Below are positions 7,162-15,290 of a stretch of 64,000 nucleotides of DNA, in pieces. The position numbers and the translations under genes were made by a program. Source of the stretch: Methylopumilus sp026399645 (GTDB lineage Bacteria > Pseudomonadota > Gammaproteobacteria > Burkholderiales > Methylophilaceae); NCBI RefSeq assembly GCF_965184065.1, contig NZ_OZ239098.1; one strand, 5' to 3'. Positions within the stretch are counted from its first letter, which is position 1. Every line of letters begins with the position of its first letter. The notes under the pieces are model-generated. The model ran no database searches, was not told the origin of the DNA, and worked only from the letters and a program-made list of their open reading frames with translations.

Positions 7162-8427
7162 ATGATTCGCTTTTTCTATAGCCTTTTAGTTTATTTTCTT
7201 CTTCCATTCACCTGCTTTAAGCTGATTTACCGGGGTTTTAGACAGCCTGACTACCTAAAATATTGGAGTGAACGCTATGGTTTTTATAGCGCTTCTACAA
7301 AAAAAATCTGGGACGCACGAAAAATAATTTGGATCCATGCTGTTTCTGTCGGTGAAACGAAAGCTGCAATTCCATTGATTAAACTTTTCTTAAAAAAATA
7401 TCCACGTCATTATTTGCTCATCACACATGGCACACCCACAGGACGAGCGACATCAATTGATATTAAAGATTCTCGAATTAGCCGTATCTATCTTCCTTTC
7501 GATACACCCGATGCCACAAAAAGATTTTTAAGTACCTTTAAACCAGAAATGGGTCTATTACTTGAAACCGAGCTTTGGTTTAATTTAATTCATCAAGGCT
7601 TTCAAAAATCTATTCCGCTTTATTTAGTGAATGCGCGATTATCTGAAAAATCTTTTCAACTTTATAAAAGAATTTCACTCCTTGTGAAACCATCACTTCA
7701 AGAACTAAAAGGTGTGCTAGCGCAAACAAGAAATGATGCGAAACGCTTTGAAGCGCTTGGTGCGAAGAACGTTGAAGTGATGGGAAATTTAAAATTTGAT
7801 GTGACTCCTCCGCGTGATACAAATAAACAAAGTGCAGCACTCAAAAAACATTTGCATTTAAAAAATCAGTCGGTACTTCTGATTGCGAGTTCAAGACAAG
7901 GTGAAGAAGAAGTTATTTTGCAGCACTTATTAAAACTTCGATATAAAAATCTCGTCACAATTTTTGTACCGCGACATCCACAACGTTTTAAAGAAGTTGA
8001 GCTGATGCTAAAAAAATATTGTGCATCTTTTATTAAGCGCAGCGATAAAAAAATCAAAGTCAAACCTTACCAATTTATTTTAGGCGACTCTATGGGTGAG
8101 ATGTACAGTTATTACACCTTAGCGAATATTGCACTCATGGGTGGCACGATATTGCCTTATGGCGGACAGAATCTCATTGAATCCATGGCGATGAAAGTGC
8201 CAGTGATTTTAGGTCCTCACACTTATAACTTTCATGATGTATCGAATGAGGCTATCCGTACTGGTGCGGGATTGAGAATTCATACATTGAATCAATTAGA
8301 AAAAGTCTTACCTCAAATGCTTAAATCATCTTCTCAATTAAAAATGAAACAAGCCTGCAGCGACATGATGCATAAACATCAGGGCGCTACATTAAAAATC
8401 TTAAATAAAATTAAATCTATGATTTGA
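7162..8427 (+). CDS. waaA: 3-deoxy-D-manno-octulosonic acid (Kdo) transferase
   Basis: WaaA (KdtA) adds Kdo residues from CMP-Kdo to the lipid A precursor at the cytoplasmic face of the inner membrane, a required step of LPS core synthesis. The 421-residue protein has an N-terminal membrane anchor (residues 3-22), then the Glycos_transf_N domain with HAVSVGETKAAIPLI and LLLETELWFNL containing the conserved catalytic glutamate, and a C-terminal GT-B half with MGGTILPYGGQNLIES. Length is normal. Its 3' end overlaps the convergent isochorismatase-like gene by 11 bases. Confirms a Gram-negative envelope. Confidence 0.95.
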   Translation: MIRFFYSLLVYFLLPFTCFKLIYRGFRQPDYLKYWSERYGFYSASTKKIWDARKIIWIHAVSVGETKAAIPLIKLFLKKYPRHYLLITHGTPTGRATSIDIKDSRISRIYLPFDTPDATKRFLSTFKPEMGLLLETELWFNLIHQGFQKSIPLYLVNARLSEKSFQLYKRISLLVKPSLQELKGVLAQTRNDAKRFEALGAKNVEVMGNLKFDVTPPRDTNKQSAALKKHLHLKNQSVLLIASSRQGEEEVILQHLLKLRYKNLVTIFVPRHPQRFKEVELMLKKYCASFIKRSDKKIKVKPYQFILGDSMGEMYSYYTLANIALMGGTILPYGGQNLIESMAMKVPVILGPHTYNFHDVSNEAIRTGAGLRIHTLNQLEKVLPQMLKSSSQLKMKQACSDMMHKHQGATLKILNKIKSMI

Positions 8428-8962
8428 TAAGTTTGGTAATCGCTTTAAAGTGATCGCCTTCGGCCGCGCCTAACCATTCAAAGATCACGGACTCTATATT
8501 AGTTACCACAATACCTTCTGATCTCAATCGCGCGATCGCGTTTTGGTGATGAAGGCCCGATCTTGAAAGTGTTGCATCTTCTACCACAAACACTTCTTTG
8601 CCTGCTGCTTTTAGAGCTAATGCTGTTTGTAAAATACAAATGTGGGTTTCTAACCCGCATAAAATAATTTGTGGTCTTGATTTCACTAAAGCACTTTTAA
8701 ATTTAGATTCATCAAGACATGAGAATGCTTTTTTTTCAATGGCAGGATTGAGTAGTAATGATTTTAATTTTTTGACTGTTAATCCCAAGCCTTTGGGATA
8801 TTGCTCTGTATAAAGACAAGGCACTTCTAAAATTTTTGCTGCTTGAATGAGAACGCTTGATGCATCAATGACTTTTTTAATTTCACTTTTGGGCATGACA
8901 TCCACAAGCTTGTCCTGGATATCAATCACCACAACCTGGCTTAAAAGTTGATCATTAATCAT
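8417..8962 (-). CDS. Isochorismatase-like cysteine hydrolase
   Basis: A 181-residue hydrolase of the isochorismatase-like fold (YcaC-type group). The expected catalytic triad is visible: Asp14 in VVIDIQD, a lysine at 77/78 in EKKAFSC and nucleophile Cys109 in GLETHICIL, with the characteristic cis-peptide region before ETHICI. Members hydrolyse small amides or vinyl ethers, but substrates of this group are mostly unknown; there is no siderophore or nicotinamide gene nearby to suggest one. It follows the methyltransferase gene by 6 bases and is likely cotranscribed. Its C-terminal codons overlap the end of waaA on the other strand. Confidence 0.85.
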   Translation of the reverse strand: MINDQLLSQVVVIDIQDKLVDVMPKSEIKKVIDASSVLIQAAKILEVPCLYTEQYPKGLGLTVKKLKSLLLNPAIEKKAFSCLDESKFKSALVKSRPQIILCGLETHICILQTALALKAAGKEVFVVEDATLSRSGLHHQNAIARLRSEGIVVTNIESVIFEWLGAAEGDHFKAITKLIKS

Positions 8963-8968
8963 TAGAAA

Positions 8969-9628
8969 TTAAAATACAAATGTATTTTCATGTTTAATGT
9001 ATAAAGAAGGTACAACTGTTTCAAATAAAACTTCTTCTTCAAAATCTTGATTGCTCGATCTTGTAATTAAGGTCGCTTGCATCGAGGGTGCTTCGCCCAA
9101 AATGGCTAAGAGTCTGCCATTTAAATTCAATTGATTTCGAATACTTTCTGGCAGATGAGGTAAAGAACCCGTAAATAAAATAGCATCGTAAGGTTGGTTT
9201 GTTAACCAGCCCAATGAACCATCACCTGTCACAAATTCAATATTGTTAAGTTTTATTTTTTGACAGTTTTCTTTAGCGAGTTTTGTGAAATAAGGATTGA
9301 TGTCAACTGACACCACATTTTTAACTAAACTTGCCGTGAGTGCTGTGAGATAACCACTTCCAGAACCCACTACTAAGACATGGTCTTTTTTTTGAAGTGA
9401 CAAAGATTGAATGAGTCTTGCTTCTAATTTAGGTGACAACATGCACACATTATCATGTAAAGGAATTTCAGTATCCGCGAAAGCTACCCCCTGATATTCA
9501 GTCGGTACAAATTTTTCACGTGGCACTTGATGAAGCAAATTAAGCACATCGGGATCTAAGACTTCCCAAGTACGGATTTGCTGCTCAATCATATTAAAAC
9601 GATGTTGTTCATTAGCATTCATTGTCAT
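8969..9628 (-). CDS. Protein-L-isoaspartate O-methyltransferase family protein
   Basis: An SAM-dependent methyltransferase of the Pcm family, which repairs isoaspartyl damage in proteins. The SAM-binding motif VLVVGSGSGYLTA and acidic post-motif VVSVDIN are clear, and the N-terminus has RFNMIEQQIRTWEV, typical of the Pcm-like proteins of betaproteobacteria. The frame is open to 9694, but I prefer the ATG at 9628 (219 residues): it gives the family N-terminus and lies only 6 bases from a TATAAT box, implying a leaderless message. The ATG at 9622 is also possible. The classical Pcm active-site loop is not clearly identical, so the exact substrate is uncertain. Confidence 0.82.
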   Translation of the reverse strand: MTMNANEQHRFNMIEQQIRTWEVLDPDVLNLLHQVPREKFVPTEYQGVAFADTEIPLHDNVCMLSPKLEARLIQSLSLQKKDHVLVVGSGSGYLTALTASLVKNVVSVDINPYFTKLAKENCQKIKLNNIEFVTGDGSLGWLTNQPYDAILFTGSLPHLPESIRNQLNLNGRLLAILGEAPSMQATLITRSSNQDFEEEVLFETVVPSLYIKHENTFVF

Positions 9629-9634
9629 GTGCCC

Positions 9635-9640
9635 ATTATA
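9635..9640 (-). promoter_or_regulatory. -10 box TATAAT six bases before the methyltransferase start
   Basis: A perfect TATAAT on the minus strand, with GGGCAC between it and the ATG at 9628. Transcription starting 6-8 bases after the box would begin at the start codon itself. No Shine-Dalgarno sequence is present. No good -35 box was found. Confidence 0.45.
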
Positions 9641-9661
9641 ACCAAAGAAAAGTTCATCATT

Positions 9662-9690
9662 TTGATATAGATTAAATATAAATCTAACTT
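9662..9690 (+). promoter_or_regulatory. Candidate promoter for the thiC operon
   Basis: TTGATA (9662-9667) and TAACTT (9685-9690) with a 17-base spacer, placing the start near 9697, about 23 bases ahead of the riboswitch. The -10 is only a moderate match. Confidence 0.35.
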
Positions 9691-9717
9691 GCATTTCATG
9701 GGGGTTTCGCGTATTTT

Positions 9718-9804
9718 TGTGAGGTGCTAGGGGTCCACCTTTGTAAGGTGGTGAGAAAAACCCTTTGAACCTGATGCGGGTAATACCGCCGTAGGGAATG
9801 CAGT
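9718..9804 (+). promoter_or_regulatory. TPP riboswitch (THI element) aptamer
   Basis: The thi-box aptamer is recognised by GTGAGA (9751-9756), ACCCTTTGAACCTGAT (9760-9775) and CCGTAGGGAA (9789-9798), in the order and spacing of the TPP-binding RNA. It stands directly upstream of thiC, the usual target. The variable P3a-like arm is the hairpin around CCACCTTTGTAAGGTGG (9735-9751). The aptamer ends are approximate. Confidence 0.96.
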
Positions 9805-9847
9805 CCTCTAAAAGACTCCTTACGGTATGACAAAAAATTTAAGGAGT
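9783..9847 (+). promoter_or_regulatory. Expression platform of the TPP riboswitch (Shine-Dalgarno sequestration)
   Basis: ACTCCTT (9815-9821) is the exact complement of the Shine-Dalgarno AAGGAGT (9841-9847). The overlapping TCCTTACGG (9817-9825) also pairs with CCGTAGGGA (9789-9797) in the aptamer (9 pairs, one G-U), and ATACCG (9783-9788) is complementary to CGGTAT (9823-9828). So the anti-Shine-Dalgarno can either pair with the aptamer 3' strand (no TPP, translation on) or with the ribosome site (TPP bound, translation off). No U-run follows, so control looks translational. Confidence 0.8.
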
Positions 9848-9852
9848 AATTC

Positions 9853-11748
9853 ATGAACGCCACCGATAAAGAATTAAAAAAAAATATTGATCAATTTTTA
9901 AATGAAACAGCGTCTCTCGATCCTGAAGCGCTCAAATCTTTTGCAAAATCTAAAAAAGTCTATATCACGGGTTCGCGTCCTGATTTAAAAGTTCCTTTTA
10001 GAGAAATATCTTTATCCGATACACCTTCATCTTTTGGTGCTGAAAAAAATCCGCCAGTCATGGTCTATGACACTTCAGGCCCTTATACCGATCCTGATTA
10101 TCAAATTGATATTCGTAACGGACTTCCCTCATTGCGGTCCCAGTGGATCAATGAAAGAAATGACACTGAATTTTTAGACGGTCCTACATCTATCTTTGGA
10201 CATGAACGCAAAACAAATCCTGATCTTGCCCAAATGCGTTTCAATTTATTAAGACAGCCACGACGTGCAAAAAAAGGTAAAAATGTGTCGCAAATGCATT
10301 ACGCTAGGCAAGGGATTGTCACGCCCGAAATGGAATACATTGCTATTAGAGAAAATCAAAGGCGGGAAGAAATGTCTGCTTTGTTACAAACACAACATCC
10401 AGGTCATGATTTTGGCGCTGCTATTCCTCAACTTATCACACCTGAATTTGTAAGGGATGAAGTAGCTCGGGGACGAGCCATCATTCCTGCCAACATTAAT
10501 CATCCTGAAACAGAGCCCATGATTATTGGTCGTAACTTTTTAGTGAAAATTAATGCCAACATAGGTAATTCGGCACTAGGTTCTAGTATCAGTGAAGAAG
10601 TTGAAAAAATGGTGTGGGGTACCCGTTGGGGTGCCGATACTGTAATGGATTTATCAACGGGGAAAAACATTCATGAAACACGTGAGTGGATTATTCGTAA
10701 TAGTCCTGTGCCAATTGGAACAGTACCTATTTATCAAGCACTCGAAAAGGTGGATGGTAAAGCTGAAGATCTTACTTGGGAAATTTTTAAAGACACACTC
10801 ATCGAACAAGCAGAGCAAGGTGTCGATTATTTTACGATTCATGCAGGGGTGAGATTGAGTTATATACCGATGACGGCAAAACGTATGACCGGTATTGTAA
10901 GTCGTGGTGGGTCAATTATGGCTAAATGGTGTTTAGCACATCACGAAGAATCCTTCCTCTACACACACTTCGAAGACATTTGCGAAATCATGAAAGCTTA
11001 TGATGTCAGCTTTAGTTTAGGTGACGGCCTAAGACCTGGCTCCATTTATGACGCGAATGATGAAGCTCAGTTTGCAGAACTTAAAACTTTAGGTGAGCTG
11101 ACACAAATTGCATGGAAACATGATGTGCAAGTCATGATCGAAGGCCCAGGACATGTGCCGATGCACCTCATTAAAGAAAATATGGATCTTCAGCTTGAAC
11201 ATTGCGGCGAAGCTCCTTTTTATACATTAGGCCCACTGACCACCGACATTGCTCCAGGTTACGATCACATCACATCTGGTATTGGTGCCGCGATGATTGG
11301 TTGGTATGGGTGTGCAATGTTATGTTACGTCACACCTAAAGAGCATCTAGGTTTGCCTGATAAAGAAGATGTAAGAGTCGGCATTATCACCTATAAAATC
11401 GCAGCGCATGCGGCCGATCTTGCTAAAGGTCATCCAGGTGCGCAAATCCGTGACAATGCTTTATCGAAAGCACGTTTCGAGTTCCGTTGGGATGATCAAT
11501 TTAATTTAGGTTTAGATCCAGAAAAAGCAAAAGAATTTCACGATGAAACCTTGCCGCAAGAAGGCGCTAAACAAGCACACTTTTGCTCTATGTGTGGTCC
11601 GCATTTCTGTTCCATGAAAATCACACAAGACGTCAGAGACTATGCTGCATCTAAAGGTATGAAAGAAGATGAAGCATTGAAAAAAGGTATGGAAGAAAAA
11701 TCAATTGAGTTTATTAAAAAGGGCGTTGAGATCTACCAAAAAACTTAA
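9853..11748 (+). CDS. thiC: Phosphomethylpyrimidine synthase ThiC
   Basis: ThiC is a radical-SAM enzyme that rearranges aminoimidazole ribotide into hydroxymethylpyrimidine phosphate, the pyrimidine half of thiamine. The 631-residue length is normal. The [4Fe-4S] cysteines are at the C-terminus, in CSMCGPHFC (Cys578, Cys581, Cys586), and conserved segments such as NSPVPIGTVPIYQALEKV and EGPGHVPMH are present. The ATG at 9853 is preceded by AAGGAG, which is the target of the riboswitch above. The stop is immediately followed by the uppP start, so TPP control at the first gene may also affect the downstream uppP-exoD-mutY genes through coupling. Confidence 0.98.
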   Translation: MNATDKELKKNIDQFLNETASLDPEALKSFAKSKKVYITGSRPDLKVPFREISLSDTPSSFGAEKNPPVMVYDTSGPYTDPDYQIDIRNGLPSLRSQWINERNDTEFLDGPTSIFGHERKTNPDLAQMRFNLLRQPRRAKKGKNVSQMHYARQGIVTPEMEYIAIRENQRREEMSALLQTQHPGHDFGAAIPQLITPEFVRDEVARGRAIIPANINHPETEPMIIGRNFLVKINANIGNSALGSSISEEVEKMVWGTRWGADTVMDLSTGKNIHETREWIIRNSPVPIGTVPIYQALEKVDGKAEDLTWEIFKDTLIEQAEQGVDYFTIHAGVRLSYIPMTAKRMTGIVSRGGSIMAKWCLAHHEESFLYTHFEDICEIMKAYDVSFSLGDGLRPGSIYDANDEAQFAELKTLGELTQIAWKHDVQVMIEGPGHVPMHLIKENMDLQLEHCGEAPFYTLGPLTTDIAPGYDHITSGIGAAMIGWYGCAMLCYVTPKEHLGLPDKEDVRVGIITYKIAAHAADLAKGHPGAQIRDNALSKARFEFRWDDQFNLGLDPEKAKEFHDETLPQEGAKQAHFCSMCGPHFCSMKITQDVRDYAASKGMKEDEALKKGMEEKSIEFIKKGVEIYQKT

Positions 11749-12549
11749 ATGGATCTCTCCCTTTATTTTTCAAGTTTGATTCTAGGGCTTATTGAAGGAG
11801 CTACTGAATTTTTACCTGTGAGCTCTACAGGGCATTTGATTATTGCGGGTGAGCTTTTAAATTTTAAACAAGCTTCCGCCAATGTTTTTGAAATCTTCAT
11901 TCAATTAGGTGCCATTCTTGCAATTGTGGTTGAGTATCGCAAAATACTTTTTAAAGTCGCGAGCAATGCACTTCATGATAGAACTTCTCAAGACTTTGTC
12001 TTTCGTCTCTTCATTGCATTTTTACCTGCAGCAATCTTAGGTCTTTTATTTCATAAAGTAATTAAAGCTTATTTATTTTCACCACTTTATGTATCACTCG
12101 CGCTCATCTTAGGTGGTATTGTGATGATAGCGATTGAAAAACGTCCCTTAAGAATCAATACAAAAGCCACAAACGATATCAGCATGATGCAGGCATTTAA
12201 AATTGGTTGTGCGCAATGTTTATCATTAATTCCTGGGGTTTCCAGAGCAGCTGCAACCATCATGGGTGGCATGCTCACAGGATTAAATCGTCAAACAGCA
12301 ACTGAATTTTCTTTTTATCTTGCGATCCCCATCATTACGGCAGCATCCCTTTTTGATTTACTCAAAAATTTCCAAGATTTAACCTTGCAAGATTTACCTA
12401 TTTTTGCGATAGGTTTTGTCACTGCATTTCTAAGCGCTTATGCTGTCATTAAACTTTTTATTCGTTTTGTAGCAACACATACCTTTATTTCTTTTGCTTG
12501 GTATCGCATCATCTTAGGCATTTTTGTTTTTATTTATTTTAGTGGATGA
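11749..12549 (+). CDS. uppP: Undecaprenyl-diphosphatase UppP
   Basis: UppP (BacA) is an integral membrane phosphatase that recycles undecaprenyl pyrophosphate to the monophosphate carrier used for peptidoglycan and LPS assembly. The 266-residue, multi-helix protein shows both signature motifs: EGATEFLPVSSTGHL at residues 16-30 with the catalytic glutamates/serine, and PGVSRAAATI in the second half. Its ATG directly follows the thiC stop with no spacer and it overlaps exoD by 4 bases. Sitting in a TPP-controlled transcript is unexpected for a cell-wall gene; another internal promoter cannot be excluded. Confidence 0.96.
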   Translation: MDLSLYFSSLILGLIEGATEFLPVSSTGHLIIAGELLNFKQASANVFEIFIQLGAILAIVVEYRKILFKVASNALHDRTSQDFVFRLFIAFLPAAILGLLFHKVIKAYLFSPLYVSLALILGGIVMIAIEKRPLRINTKATNDISMMQAFKIGCAQCLSLIPGVSRAAATIMGGMLTGLNRQTATEFSFYLAIPIITAASLFDLLKNFQDLTLQDLPIFAIGFVTAFLSAYAVIKLFIRFVATHTFISFAWYRIILGIFVFIYFSG

Positions 12550-13199
12550 TCATGTCTAATCATCGAGCACTTATTCAAAAACTCCATGGCATAGCTAAAA
12601 AAGCGGTACGTCAATCTGTCACCATCGAAGAAGGTTTGTCAGCACTCAATCATTTTGGATTTTCACTCATTAGTTTTTTATTAGCACTCCCGTTTATGCA
12701 GCCATTTCCAGTGGGTCCTATCAGTGTATTAGGAGGGGTTACTTTCGCAGCATTTGGCTGGCAAATTTTAAAAGGGTATACCGTCCCGCATTTGCCTCAG
12801 AAAATAAACGGGATTGTTTTAAGTGCTGATAATTGGCGACGCATTACAAATGCTGCCATTAAAATTATTCAGTGGACTGAAAAATTTACTAGGCCTCGTT
12901 TAGCTTTGTTAATTCGAGGTTCTTTAGGTGTCAAAATTGAAGCTTTCATTCTTATTCTCTCAGGTGTTCTCATGGCTGTCCCTTTTGGCATACTCCCATT
13001 AAATAATTTCTTCCCAGGCCTTGCCATTGTATTTTGTGCATTAGGTCAACTCCATAAAGATGGATTTTTTATTTTGATTGCATTCTTTTGGATTCTTTTT
13101 ACCATTCTTTATTTTGCTGCATTTTTTATAGGTCTCTATCTTTTAGGGCTAGAAGGATTGCATAATTTTAGCCACTGGCTTCATCAACTCGTTTCATGA
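12546..13199 (+). CDS. ExoD-family membrane protein
   Basis: A 217-residue polytopic membrane protein of the exopolysaccharide synthesis ExoD family, seen from the N-terminal LSALNHFGFSLISFLLALPFMQP segment and the PFPVGPISVLGG motif, with further hydrophobic helices at about 125-150 and 165-205. In Rhizobium exoD mutants are altered in exopolysaccharide and alkali tolerance; the biochemical role is not known. The start at 12546 (ATGA overlap with uppP) gives MIMSNH; the ATG at 12552 is an equally possible start. Overlaps mutY by 4 bases at its end. Confidence 0.8.
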   Translation: MIMSNHRALIQKLHGIAKKAVRQSVTIEEGLSALNHFGFSLISFLLALPFMQPFPVGPISVLGGVTFAAFGWQILKGYTVPHLPQKINGIVLSADNWRRITNAAIKIIQWTEKFTRPRLALLIRGSLGVKIEAFILILSGVLMAVPFGILPLNNFFPGLAIVFCALGQLHKDGFFILIAFFWILFTILYFAAFFIGLYLLGLEGLHNFSHWLHQLVS

Positions 13200-14218
13200 A
13201 ATCATTTGCCGACCTCTTGATTGCTTGGCATGCCAAGTCAGGTCGGCATCATTTACCTTGGCAGCAATCTAAAGATCCTTACTCAGTTTGGGTCTCTGAA
13301 ATCATGCTGCAACAAACTCAAGTAGCTACTGTGATTAATTATTACTATCGTTTCATGAAAAAATTTCCGACCATTAAAGCATTGGCAAATGCCGATGAAG
13401 AAGAGGTGATGCAATTATGGAGCGGTCTAGGATATTATCGACGTGCGCGTTTTTTACATGAAGGTGCCCGAATGATTATGGAAGAGATGGAAGGTATCTT
13501 TCCTGCTGACTTTGACATGATGATGAAAATTCCTGGCATTGGACGCTCTACCGCAGGTGCCATTTCAGCATTTTCTTTTAATCAAAAAAAAGCAATTCTC
13601 GATGGCAATGTTAAACGTGTCTTGAGCCGCTATTTTTTAGTTAGAGAATGGACGGGATTACCTAAAACAGAAAAAAAATTATGGTGGTATGCTGAGTTGC
13701 TTCTTCCAGATAAAAATATTGCAACTTACACGCAAGCACTGATGGATTTAGGCGCTACCGAATGCAGCAAAAAACCTTTGTGTGAAACTTGCCCATTAAA
13801 AAAAACATGCCTCGCATTTCAGAAAAATAAAGTGCATCTTGTACCAGCTCCTCGACCTCATAAAAAAATTCCAACTGAAAGAACACACATGGTCATTATT
13901 AAATATCATGACGAGGTTTTATTAATTAAGAGACCTCAGGGAGGCATATGGGGTGGGCTTTGGTCTCTGCCTCAATATGAAGGTCAAGCTGCAACGTCTA
14001 AAGCTTGGATTAAAAAACATTTCGGATTAGAAGCGAGCTTGATAGAAAAAGATCTCAAAGCTTCAACGACATTTACACATTACAAGCTCGATATTACTTA
14101 CAGTATATTGGAAGCTAAATCACAGCGCGCGAAATTCCCTCACACGTGGCTCTCAATAAATACTCTTGAGGGTGCAGCCATTCCTGCCATCATCAGGAAA
14201 ATACTTTTAAAACTCTAA
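13196..14218 (+). CDS. mutY: Adenine DNA glycosylase MutY
   Basis: MutY removes adenine mispaired with 8-oxoguanine, preventing G:C to T:A changes. The 340-residue protein has the helix-hairpin-helix IPGIGRSTAGAI, catalytic Glu36 in SEIMLQQTQV and Asp137 in LDGNVKRV, and the [4Fe-4S] cluster ligands Cys190, Cys196, Cys199 and Cys205. The C-terminal region from about residue 220 is the NUDIX-like domain that reads 8-oxoG, including GGIWGGLWSLPQ. Coupled to exoD by an ATGA overlap. Its last 12 bases overlap the convergent acetyltransferase gene. Confidence 0.96.
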   Translation: MKSFADLLIAWHAKSGRHHLPWQQSKDPYSVWVSEIMLQQTQVATVINYYYRFMKKFPTIKALANADEEEVMQLWSGLGYYRRARFLHEGARMIMEEMEGIFPADFDMMMKIPGIGRSTAGAISAFSFNQKKAILDGNVKRVLSRYFLVREWTGLPKTEKKLWWYAELLLPDKNIATYTQALMDLGATECSKKPLCETCPLKKTCLAFQKNKVHLVPAPRPHKKIPTERTHMVIIKYHDEVLLIKRPQGGIWGGLWSLPQYEGQAATSKAWIKKHFGLEASLIEKDLKASTTFTHYKLDITYSILEAKSQRAKFPHTWLSINTLEGAAIPAIIRKILLKL

Positions 14219-14641
14219 TGTCATGTCGCGGTGCAGTATTTCAGCATCCAAATATGTGTCGCCCATAACTTCAAATCCAAACTTCACATAAAAATTGATG
14301 GCGTTACATTGAGCACTGATATGAATACCAGAGAGTTGTTTAAGTTTTGCAGTCACAATCGCTTTTTCTATTAAAGTGCTCCCAGCACCTTGACCTCGAT
14401 ATTCTTTTAATACTGCCATGCGTCCTAATTGCATTCGACTTTTAATTACAATAGCCCTCGCACACCCAATAGCTTTGTCATCTTTAAAAACTAAAAAGTG
14501 TATTGCCTTTTCATCCATGCCATCCCACTCTAATTCAGGCGTCACTTTTTGTTCTTGAATAAATACTTTCTCGCGAATATTCTTGAGTTGCGCCTGGTCA
14601 TCTATCCACTTTACGATCTCAACTTTCAGATTATTTTTCAT
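14207..14641 (-). CDS. GNAT family N-acetyltransferase
   Basis: A 144-residue acetyltransferase with the acetyl-CoA binding motif RGQGAG (residues 82-87) preceded by the LGRMAVLKEY strand, and a C-terminal NFYVKFGFEVMG segment. The N-terminal IREKVFIQEQKVTPELEWDG is characteristic of the ElaA/YjcF-like branch of the family. The acetylated substrate cannot be told from sequence. It is a single-gene unit between the convergent mutY and the divergent DoxX gene. Confidence 0.85.
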   Translation of the reverse strand: MKNNLKVEIVKWIDDQAQLKNIREKVFIQEQKVTPELEWDGMDEKAIHFLVFKDDKAIGCARAIVIKSRMQLGRMAVLKEYRGQGAGSTLIEKAIVTAKLKQLSGIHISAQCNAINFYVKFGFEVMGDTYLDAEILHRDMTLEF

Positions 14642-14713
14642 AAGTGAAATGCTTGCATCTTAATGCTGTTAGAGGCATGATGTGTTTTCTTTATATCTAA
14701 TTTTAAGGATTAT

Positions 14714-15142
14714 ATGAATAAATTTTTACCTGCTATTGGACGTGTATTTATTGCACAAATTTTTCTTGTATCCATTCTTATATCACTTAATGGCATTATG
14801 AACACACCTGATGGTTATATTGCGTACCAAAATGGATTGATGAGTCATGGTCTTCCAGGTATTTTTGCTCCGATCTCCGTCGTTGTGCAACTTTTGGGTG
14901 GCTTTGCTCTCTTTGTGGGTTTTAAGACAAGACTGTTTGCACTTATATTAACGATTTATACATTTATCAATGCATTGTCTTATTTATATACCGCTACATT
15001 ACTGCCCTCTCCTGTGTACCTCATTCCGCTTCAACAAGCTCTTCAGTACATAGCGATTACAGGCGGCCTTATTATTTTAATGCAGAATCCAGTCACGACC
15101 TTTGCACTTGATAATGTAACAAACACAAAAAAACGTAAATAA
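14714..15142 (+). CDS. DoxX family membrane protein
   Basis: A 142-residue inner-membrane protein with four hydrophobic helices (about 8-28, 50-70, 75-95 and 105-125) and the DoxX-family GLPGIFAPISVVVQLLGGFALFVGFKTRL region. DoxX-like proteins are linked to quinone-dependent redox processes in a few cases, but most members have no assigned reaction. A clear terminator follows 16 bases after the stop, so this is probably the last gene of its transcript; the next gene is cytochrome b561 with its own promoter. Confidence 0.85.
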   Translation: MNKFLPAIGRVFIAQIFLVSILISLNGIMNTPDGYIAYQNGLMSHGLPGIFAPISVVVQLLGGFALFVGFKTRLFALILTIYTFINALSYLYTATLLPSPVYLIPLQQALQYIAITGGLIILMQNPVTTFALDNVTNTKKRK

Positions 15143-15157
15143 GATTTACTAGCATTT

Positions 15158-15189
15158 AAAAAAAGCAGCCATCAAGGCTGCTTTTTTTA
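15158..15189 (+). terminator. Rho-independent terminator after the DoxX gene
   Basis: AAAAGCAGCC, loop ATCAA, GGCTGCTTTT (15161-15185), followed by a run of T ending at 15188. It is preceded by A residues, so it could also work on the other strand. Confidence 0.9.
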
Positions 15190-15208
15190 TATTGGTCTAT
15201 CTCGCATA

Positions 15209-15237
15209 TTGTTATCAATGATGGTTAGCATTAAAAT
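15209..15237 (+). promoter_or_regulatory. Candidate promoter of the cytochrome b561 gene
   Basis: TTGTTA (15209-15214) and TAAAAT (15232-15237) with a 17-base spacer, between the terminator and the ribosome-binding AAGGA ahead of the ATG at 15291. Confidence 0.45.
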
Positions 15238-15290
15238 ATCTCATTAAGTTAGAATAGAATTTATAGTTTACTAATATTAAGGAATTTATT

